A stretch of 16,559 nt of DNA from Acidobacteriaceae bacterium. Its GTDB lineage: Bacteria > Acidobacteriota > Terriglobia > Bryobacterales > Bryobacteraceae. The first letter of the stretch is position 1. Every line of letters begins with the position of its first letter. The stretch lies in the NCBI GenBank assembly GCA_019245255.1, contig JAFARV010000796.1, positions 1-16,559 on the forward strand, read 5' to 3'. The notes under the pieces are model-generated. The model did not search any database, was not told the DNA's origin, and saw only the letters and a program-made list of their open reading frames with translations. Both the position numbers and the translations under genes were made by a program. Of this stretch, positions 7,932-16,559 are shown piece after piece.

Positions 7932-10028
7932 GTGCCAGGCATCACTATTACCGATGGTTCTTCCCTCAACATCACCTCTCAACCTATGACTCCGGCCCTT
8001 GCGCATTATCTCCGCGAAGGCTTGGTGTTCGCGCTAAAAGCAGATAGCTCGGTTTTCAAACAGGCGGCCGATAAAGCAATCGGCGATATAGATGCCGGCA
8101 GTTTTCCAGTTTCTCTCTCACCGGAACTGCCATCGCGCGGCTTCGCCGTTTCCTCCGCTACCCTTACCCTTCAGCCATCACTCGAAGCATCGATAGATGT
8201 TTTGACCGGCAATAAGGCCTCTGACTTACAGAGTTCGCTGGGTCCGAATTTTCCCGCGATTCCAGCGTTGGTATCTTTCGCCTTCAGCGCGGAACTGGAT
8301 AGCGGCCCGTCCGGCACGGTGGGTGACTTCTCATTTGGACTCCTATCAGGTCGGGAGATCAAAATCTCAAATACTTGCCCGGTTCAAAAAACCGAGCTGC
8401 TCAAAGATGCCGTGCAGGAAGCGATGTCTGGACTAACTCTTCCGCATGACCTTGACGATGTGCGCGCTCTACCTGAACAGCACATTTGCACCGTTGAAGG
8501 TCACGCCAGCGTGAAATTCACGGCTTCTGTCAGATACTCGATTCTGAACAACACGCTTGCTACAGCGCCGTTCGAAGTCCTCTCCAATGCACTCAATGTA
8601 AAGGTGACTTCCGGAGCCAAGCTGCAAGTTACCGTGACGCACAGCAATACTCATCAGATGACGATTGCCTCTTTGGGCAAAGGGGTGGTTCGCGTCAGTG
8701 TGAGTCTTGCGGAGGAGGCCGACGTGGAAGAGAGTTTTGACTTTTCAATCGGCGCTTCCGGGAATATCGGCGGCACTGACGCGCTCCAATTCCTGGTCGA
8801 GCAAGTGAGCGGTGCGCCGGACAAAGATCTCGCGCAGATCAGGAATTTTTTGAGTGGACAAGAACAGAGCGATCTAAATTCCCAAATCAAGTCTGTTATA
8901 CAAGGCGCGACAAAAGGTGGCATCAGCGCCTCTCTGCATGATGCCTTCAAGCAGAGTCAAGAGGACAAGTCTCTTTTCATTTATGAAGTTGACCTTAACG
9001 CTCTCGACAGTATCAGCAGTCCGGCGGTCGAATCAGCGCTGAAAGGAGATTTCACGCAAATGACTGCGCTTGGTTCCGGGTTAGCAGGCATTAAGGAGAT
9101 CAAATCGGTTTCGACGCTGACGCTGACAAAATCTCATACGCTTACGCTTCACCTGCTGGGTCTGCTTAACTTCAGCGACGTGAGCACATTCATGAAGAAG
9201 GCAAAAGTGGCGCGTGTAGGGGACACGGACGATGTTGTCTTGGCTGCAACAGACATCAAGGTTGTACAGAACACAGTCAACCCAGATCATTTGCGAGAGG
9301 TATTAACCAAGAGTGCAATGGTCACGATCGCGGCGGACAGTTCTCCCCAGAACCCGGACTTCGCATTCCAAATGATTTTCTTCATGAAGAAAGCCGGCAT
9401 CAAGAACTCTGATCTCCACCAAATTGCCAACTCGCTTGCTTTCGTGTCTTCGCCCGACGCAACAACAGCGAGCGCTTTGCTCAGGGGTACGAGTTCGCGT
9501 CCCGACGTGCTGGTTTATCTTGCTCTGAAGCTGGATAAGAACTTAAGCACTGCGATGTTCAAAACGCCCGATCAATCCGCATTTCTCAGCAGCGATGACT
9601 TTGTGAGGGCCGGACAAAAAGCTATGGCAGCGATCCTGGCCGATGATCCCGATAGCAGCAACCGGATGCGTTTGTTTTCCATCGATCTCGCTTCCTGGAA
9701 ACAGCTCCGGGAACTGGGCGCTGCAGAAAAAGTTCAGGCCGCGCTGACGGCGAGAGGCATCACGAACCCAGCGTCTTGGACAGACTTTGTGAGCATTGAT
9801 TGGTGGGCGCAGGCCATGGGAAAGATGGCCTCGGCACTCCAACAAGGCAAGTCGTTGGGGGACGCTCAAAAAGCGGTTCTGAAGGACAGCCAAGCGGGGT
9901 TTGATGTTCCCTGGGCATTGCTCGCAACCAGCAGTCTGCTCAAAAACAGCAGTGCCTTGAAAGCGGCTCTGCCGGTTACCACAAAGTTTGCTGTTTCAGG
10001 TGTTCAGAAAGTAGCAGCCGCGTCGTAG
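7932..10028 (+). CDS. Unassigned 698-residue protein, beta-rich N-terminal half and helical C-terminal half
   Basis: I do not recognise a named family. The GTG start is backed by GGAG six bases upstream. No signal peptide, membrane helix, nucleotide-binding motif or obvious catalytic motif is visible, so the product is probably soluble and cytosolic, or exported by a route without a classical signal. Residues about 65-275 alternate hydrophobic and polar residues (TLTLQPSLEASIDVL; KLQVTVTHSN; GVVRVSVSLAEEADVEESFDFSIG), which suggests long beta strands. About 280-460 is mixed, including HTLTLHLLGLLNFSDVSTF. About 470-690 looks mainly helical, with a WTDFVSIDWWAQAMGKM segment near 615-631. Only two cysteines occur (C149, C186). 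The start ITITDGSSLNITSQ is strand-like. It is followed after 43 bases by the amino-acid permease gene, so they may share a transcript. It could be a structural or binding protein; no function is claimed. Confidence 0.85.
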   Translation: MPGITITDGSSLNITSQPMTPALAHYLREGLVFALKADSSVFKQAADKAIGDIDAGSFPVSLSPELPSRGFAVSSATLTLQPSLEASIDVLTGNKASDLQSSLGPNFPAIPALVSFAFSAELDSGPSGTVGDFSFGLLSGREIKISNTCPVQKTELLKDAVQEAMSGLTLPHDLDDVRALPEQHICTVEGHASVKFTASVRYSILNNTLATAPFEVLSNALNVKVTSGAKLQVTVTHSNTHQMTIASLGKGVVRVSVSLAEEADVEESFDFSIGASGNIGGTDALQFLVEQVSGAPDKDLAQIRNFLSGQEQSDLNSQIKSVIQGATKGGISASLHDAFKQSQEDKSLFIYEVDLNALDSISSPAVESALKGDFTQMTALGSGLAGIKEIKSVSTLTLTKSHTLTLHLLGLLNFSDVSTFMKKAKVARVGDTDDVVLAATDIKVVQNTVNPDHLREVLTKSAMVTIAADSSPQNPDFAFQMIFFMKKAGIKNSDLHQIANSLAFVSSPDATTASALLRGTSSRPDVLVYLALKLDKNLSTAMFKTPDQSAFLSSDDFVRAGQKAMAAILADDPDSSNRMRLFSIDLASWKQLRELGAAEKVQAALTARGITNPASWTDFVSIDWWAQAMGKMASALQQGKSLGDAQKAVLKDSQAGFDVPWALLATSSLLKNSSALKAALPVTTKFAVSGVQKVAAAS

Positions 10029-10071
10029 CGCTTCTCGATACCTATGGGAACATTGAGCAGCGACGATCCTG

Positions 10072-11433
10072 GTGCGACAAACTGCTGCAATTCTTCCCGG
10101 CTCAGAACTGAAACGTGGTATGGGGCTGCTGCCGGCGGTCGCCTCGAACATGCTGAGCATGGTCGGTGTAGGTCCGTTTTTGACCATCCCGCTGATTCTC
10201 GGCGCGATGGGCGGGCCACAAGGTCTTCTTGGATGGTTCTTCGGTGCGCTCATATCCGTCTGCGATGGCCTCGTTTGGTCGGAGCTAGGTGCCGCCATGC
10301 CCGACAGCGGCGGCTCGTACGATTATTTGCAGCAGGCATTTGGGCCGAAATCGCTCGGCAAACTGATGGGATTCCTGTTCCTGTGGCAGGTGATGCTGGC
10401 GGGACCGCTGACGGCCGCGTCTGGGGGTGTCGGCTTTGCCGATTACGCCCGCTACCTGTACCCGCGATTGACCACCCTTGAGCACACCGGCCTTGCCATG
10501 GCGGTCTGTATCGGAAGCACAATTCTGCTCTATCGTGATATTCGCGCAGTGGGGCGAATCTCCGTCGTGCTTTGGACCGGACTCATTCTGGCGATGGGCG
10601 TGATTGTGTGGTCCGGAGCAACACACTTCAGTGTCAGACGAGCCCTCGATTTTCCTCCAGGCGCATTCCATCTTTCTCCGCAATTCTTTCTGGGTCTCGG
10701 GGCCGGTACGCTAATCAGCACCTACGATTTCAGCGGCTATTTCAACGTTTGTCTCATAGGGGGCGAAGTTGAAAAACCTGCGTCCACGATCCCTCGCACC
10801 ATCCTGCTGTCAATTACAGTTCTTGCCGTGCTCTATATCGCCATGAGCCTCTCCATTATTGGCGTGGTGCCGTGGCGCGAAGCAATCGGTTCGAGTTCAA
10901 TCATCTCCGATTTCACTGCCCGCGTTTATGGGCCGGCCGCGGCTCGTCTCATGACAGGCCTGATCCTGTGGATTGCATTTGCGTCCGTGTTCTGTGTACT
11001 GTTGGGCTTTACACGGGTTCCTTATGCGGCAGCAGCGGAAGGACAGTTCTTCTCGTGCTTCGCTCGCGTGCACCCGACGCGCGTTTTCCCTTCTGTGTCG
11101 GTTGTCGTGATGGGCGTAATCGCGACGGTCGCCTGTCTGTTTCCGTTGGATGCGATCATCCGCATGCTTATCGTCACTCAGATCGTCACACAGTTTGCCG
11201 CGCAATGCATTGCAGTCATCGTGATCCGCCGCAGCCGTCCGGATATCAAAAGACCGTTTCAAATGCCGTTCTATCCCTTACCGGCCCTACTCGCCTTGGC
11301 CGGCTGGATGTTCGTTCTGAGTTGCAGTGGCGCAGCCTATATCGTCACTGGTCTGACAATTACGCTTGCCGGCGTGTTGGCGTACCTTTGGCGTGCGACT
11401 CGCGTTCGTGAGTGGCCGTTCGAAGCCGTCTAG
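10072..11433 (+). CDS. APC-superfamily amino-acid permease
   Basis: 453 residues with about 12 hydrophobic helices. Family signatures: an unwound TM1 segment SMVGVGPFLTIP (29-40), SELGAAMPDSGGSYDYL (70-86), GGEVEKPASTIPRTI (230-244), and FTRVPYAAAAEGQFF (313-327). These place it in the amino acid-polyamine-organocation superfamily, which moves amino acids or polyamines across the inner membrane by proton/cation symport or exchange; the substrate is not readable. The start is taken as GTG 10072 because an in-frame TGA lies at 10054 and the residues ELKRGMGLL before TM1 match relatives. ATG 10120 is possible but would trim this conserved pre-TM1 segment. No good ribosome binding site is seen at either. 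The gene follows the 698-residue protein by 43 bases and precedes the kinase by 121 bases, all on the same strand. Confidence 0.9.
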   Translation: MRQTAAILPGSELKRGMGLLPAVASNMLSMVGVGPFLTIPLILGAMGGPQGLLGWFFGALISVCDGLVWSELGAAMPDSGGSYDYLQQAFGPKSLGKLMGFLFLWQVMLAGPLTAASGGVGFADYARYLYPRLTTLEHTGLAMAVCIGSTILLYRDIRAVGRISVVLWTGLILAMGVIVWSGATHFSVRRALDFPPGAFHLSPQFFLGLGAGTLISTYDFSGYFNVCLIGGEVEKPASTIPRTILLSITVLAVLYIAMSLSIIGVVPWREAIGSSSIISDFTARVYGPAAARLMTGLILWIAFASVFCVLLGFTRVPYAAAAEGQFFSCFARVHPTRVFPSVSVVVMGVIATVACLFPLDAIIRMLIVTQIVTQFAAQCIAVIVIRRSRPDIKRPFQMPFYPLPALLALAGWMFVLSCSGAAYIVTGLTITLAGVLAYLWRATRVREWPFEAV

Positions 11434-11486
11434 GGAAATTCCTGTCTGGAAGGCCGCCTATTGGCCTATTGTGGCGCGAGACTCCG

Positions 11487-11513
11487 AGTTCTAGTACTCC
11501 CAACGGGAGAACT
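11487..11513. repeat. Inverted repeat AGTTCT...AGAACT between permease and kinase genes
   Basis: AGTTCT (11487-11492) and AGAACT (11508-11513) are perfect complements, and CTCCC/GGGAG inside them can form a competing short stem around AAC. It lies 54 bases after the permease stop. It may be a weak terminator or an operator for the kinase gene. No T-run follows. Confidence 0.3.
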
Positions 11514-11554
11514 TTGCCCGAAAACCGGCACGAACTTAACGATCGCGAGTTTTC

Positions 11555-14939
<3,385 letters not shown>

Positions 14940-14941
<2 letters not shown>

Positions 14942-14962
14942 CGTCCCGTTTCTAGAGACGCT
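14940..14962. terminator. Inverted repeat across the convergent kinase and acetyltransferase-relic ends
   Basis: AGCGTC (14940-14945) and GACGCT (14957-14962) form a 6-bp stem; inside it CGTTTC/GAGACG can pair around TA. The structure overlaps both stop codons (kinase TAG 14939-14941; relic TAG on the minus strand at 14952-14954). It is well placed for a bidirectional terminator, but there is no T-run. Confidence 0.3.
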
Positions 14963-15299
14963 TGCGATAGTGCACGCACCGATCCACCACCTCGAATCCC
15001 AGGGCTTCATGCGCGACTTGGGATGCCGGATTATCGAACCAGGTATCTGAAGCCATTTCGACGCAGCCCTGCTGTTTGGCCCATACCTCTGCGGCCGCTA
15101 ATAACCGCGCGCCGACACCTCTTCGCCGGAACTCTGCCTCGACGTACCACCCTTCGAGATACCCCACTGGTTGCGAAGGATCGCACCTATCGGCATGCGA
15201 TCGCAGTCCAACCTCAACAAATCCGACGAGCTTACCGCCCGATTGCTGCGCGACCAGAAAAATCGTGGGTAAGTTGGCACGTCCTCGTTCGCGTTTCGA
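14952..15299 (-). pseudogene. N-terminally truncated GNAT acetyltransferase (AAC(6')-like) relic
   Basis: In the minus-strand frame ending at TAG 14952-14954, 115 codons are open back to a TAA at 15300-15302. The translation has LPTIFLVAQQ, GKLVGFVEVGLRSHADRCD, PVGYLEGWYV, the acetyl-CoA loop RRRGVGARLL, and EMASDTWFDN, HEALGFEVVDRCVHYRKRL. This is the strand 3 to C-terminal part of GNAT enzymes resembling aminoglycoside 6'-N-acetyltransferases (about 145-155 residues). The N-terminal 35-45 residues, including the first strand and helix, are missing, and no ATG, GTG or TTG occurs before GTG 15167, which would remove more of the fold. The upstream DNA encodes an unrelated gene, so this looks like a deletion or rearrangement relic. 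A short product from GTG 15167 (71 residues) would hold the acetyl-CoA site only and is unlikely to be active. Confidence 0.75.
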
Positions 15300-16031
15300 T
15301 TAACGCTCGACGTTCGATGCCACCTGCACCGCTGCCGGCGCGCTGTTCTGGCGTAGCATCTGAATCTCCTTGCTGAGTTGTCTTGAAACCCGGCCCAAGA
15401 CCTTCTTCGAGTCTCCGAGCGTGTTAATGCTGGGCAGGATTTCGTACAGCCGTCCGCTGCCGCGCAGAGTCACGTCCGCAACCTTCGTGCCGTGCGCACC
15501 ATCGATCAGTTCGAAGTGCGCGGTCGCGCCGCCGAAGCTGACGGGCGTCTGAATGGCCGCGAGAGTCGCAACGTTCAAGAGCGGCTGCGTCCGGCGGACT
15601 TCTGTGACCGTGGCGCGGATCTTGAGTGTGCACCCGCTGTGGTCCGCTTCTCGAAATTGCTTACTGAGCGCGGTGGCGAGAGCCGTCTTGAGGAGATCCG
15701 CCTGGCTTTCCGAGAGCGGCTTCTTCAGATTCGAAGCAGCGATTCCGATCGATTCCACTTCAATGTGTCCGAACTTAGACCAGTCGACCTGCGGGTTGGC
15801 GCAGACGATGTCCCGATACGGCCTGGATCGCGCTCCGGCGCTTACGATCGCCTTGATCGGACCGCCTTCGAGGATGTTCGTCCAAACCGTGTCTTGTGCC
15901 GCCTTAGCGACCTGCCATTCGCAGGCTGGGGGATTGGCGGCGGTGTTCGTGTTGTTGGCCGTCCGCGACCCGGCGTTCGCGATCATGGCGGTGAGCCCCA
16001 GAATAACGGATGCATTCATAACGGTGTTCAT
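15300..16031 (-). CDS. DUF3313-like exported protein of unknown function
   Basis: 243 residues from ATG 16031, chosen because AGGAG stands five bases upstream; a longer frame to 16169 lacks such a site. The N-terminus (NASVILGLTAMIANAG) is a short hydrophobic stretch that may be a signal peptide, though it lacks basic residues before it. From about residue 95 the pattern NPQVDWSKFGHIEVESIGI, then LSESQADLLKTALATALSKQF, then TLKIRATVTEVRRTQPLLN, then GATAHFELIDGAHGTKVADVTLRGSG resembles the DUF3313 lipoprotein/periplasmic family, in which two strands flank a helix and an amyloid-like beta sheet. Assignment is from memory of that pattern and is moderate. No lipobox cysteine is seen near the N-terminus. 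The stop TAA is also the upstream boundary of the acetyltransferase relic. A GC-rich hairpin sits directly before its ribosome binding site. Confidence 0.75.
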   Translation of the reverse strand: MNTVMNASVILGLTAMIANAGSRTANNTNTAANPPACEWQVAKAAQDTVWTNILEGGPIKAIVSAGARSRPYRDIVCANPQVDWSKFGHIEVESIGIAASNLKKPLSESQADLLKTALATALSKQFREADHSGCTLKIRATVTEVRRTQPLLNVATLAAIQTPVSFGGATAHFELIDGAHGTKVADVTLRGSGRLYEILPSINTLGDSKKVLGRVSRQLSKEIQMLRQNSAPAAVQVASNVER

Positions 16032-16036
16032 AGGTT

Positions 16037-16041
16037 CTCCT
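16037..16041 (-). promoter_or_regulatory. Strong ribosome binding site AGGAG for the DUF3313-like gene
   Basis: Minus-strand AGGAG five bases before ATG 16029-16031. It fixes the start and rules out the longer frame to 16169. Confidence 0.75.
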
Positions 16042-16044
16042 GTT

Positions 16045-16071
16045 GCCCGGCTCTGTCTTTCTGTGCCGGGC
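16045..16071 (-). promoter_or_regulatory. Leader hairpin directly upstream of the ribosome binding site
   Basis: GCCCGGC (16045-16051) and GCCGGGC (16065-16071) form a perfect 7-bp GC-rich stem with a 13-base A/G-rich loop in the minus-strand RNA. The stem ends three bases before AGGAG, so it could modulate ribosome access or protect the mRNA 5' end. Confidence 0.4.
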
Positions 16072-16323
16072 TGGTTCGAGCTTAGGGCCGGCAGGCGCAA
16101 TCGACCGACGAGAAACGCCCGAACGTGGAAAACCGCTTCTGAGTGTGGATCGAGGGCCACATCACCCATTCGGCGGGACCGTCCGTGCGTGCATCAGCGT
16201 TCTTATGCCCGGCAAGGAAGCGATAGTCCGCGAAGTGCCGACGAGGAGCCAATAGAGCGAAGCGAGTACTAGAACTTGTAGATCTTCCCCTTGTAATGGA
16301 GTGTTATAGAATCCGTTCCCAGT
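16072..16323. other. Divergent intergenic region with weak promoter signals
   Basis: About 250 bases between the DUF3313-like leader hairpin and the next gene. Toward the plus-strand gene, TATAGA (16305-16310) is a candidate -10 box with no clear -35 at the right distance. No gene, tRNA or repeat is convincing here. Confidence 0.35.
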
Positions 16324-16559
16324 ATGCGCACCAACGAACCCGGCATTTTCAGCAAAACTCCATTCCTGGCGGCCTTATTGTTCGTCATGAGTCCGAGCGC
16401 GCGTGTGCAGGCGCAGGCGAACGATCAGGGGAAGCCTCCGATCTACACCTACATCTCGGAATGGAGCGTTCCGCGAGGGCAGTGGCCTGACATGCTGAAG
16501 GTGGACGAGCAGGACAGGCCTCTGATGGACAAATTAGTCGCGGACGGGACCCTGACGGG
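16324..16559 (+). CDS. Probable exported protein of unknown function (3' partial)
   Basis: The ATG at 16324 opens a frame that runs off the right edge (78 codons). The N-terminus has a basic residue, a hydrophobic stretch FLAALLFVMSPSA, and a VQAQA site, consistent with a signal peptide cleaved near residue 31. The mature start reads IYTYISEWSVPRGQWPDM, then DRPLMDKLVADGTLTG. I recall similar 'YTYVAxWxVPRxQW' openings in uncharacterised exported proteins of Acidobacteriota, but no function is known to me. No good ribosome binding site is seen before the ATG. Confidence 0.65.
   Translation, partial: MRTNEPGIFSKTPFLAALLFVMSPSARVQAQANDQGKPPIYTYISEWSVPRGQWPDMLKVDEQDRPLMDKLVADGTLT

Noticed and set aside
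7839..8006. N-terminal extension of the esterase to 8006
   Set aside because: It would place 56 mostly charged residues before a clear signal peptide and would overlap the divergent gene that starts at 7932.
15553..16272. 239-residue plus-strand open frame over the DUF3313-like gene
   Set aside because: The minus-strand gene has a strong ribosome binding site and family-like pattern; this frame has neither.

Overview
The window looks like a chromosomal stretch from an Acidobacteriota member, or a close relative. The strongest pointer is a stand-alone MacB/FtsX-type permease of the 'acidobacterial duplicated orphan permease' (ADOP) type. A secreted tricorn-like S41 peptidase and a long hybrid sensor kinase with a duplicated OB-like sensor region fit the same picture. 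I see no phage, IS, CRISPR, tRNA or rRNA signal. The window reads as an ordinary chromosome with loosely related single genes rather than one large operon.

Layout, left to right. Positions 2-250 hold the 3' end of a small RRCCPF-motif protein, followed by an 8-bp perfect hairpin and about 320 bp with no convincing gene. ADOP permease (596-3022, +) and a 64-residue Flp/Fap-type pilin (3103-3297, +) follow. Two minus-strand secreted enzymes come next: the tricorn-like peptidase (3396-6815) and, upstream of it in transcription, an alpha/beta hydrolase of the acetyl-esterase type (6915-7838). A divergent control region (7839-7931) separates these from a plus-strand run: a 698-residue protein I cannot assign (7932-10028), an APC-family amino-acid permease (10072-11433) and a membrane hybrid histidine kinase with two receiver domains (11555-14941).

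The kinase converges on a minus-strand acetyltransferase relic (14952-15299). This relic has lost its N-terminal part and begins at the stop codon of the next minus-strand gene, a DUF3313-like exported protein (15300-16031). That gene has a strong ribosome binding site and a GC-rich hairpin directly upstream of it. The window ends inside a plus-strand gene for a probable exported protein (16324 to the edge).

Functional reading: most products act at or outside the inner membrane (permease, pilin, secreted peptidase, secreted esterase, amino-acid transporter, sensor kinase). A peptide/polymer-scavenging theme (peptidase, esterase, amino-acid permease) is possible, but the genes are not arranged as one operon and I infer no dedicated pathway. 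The most worthwhile items for follow-up are the unassigned 698-residue protein, the broken acetyltransferase with its shared stop codon, the ABAB duplication in the kinase sensor region, the lone pilin, and the leader hairpin of the DUF3313-like gene. I do not see clear evidence for a new multi-gene system here.
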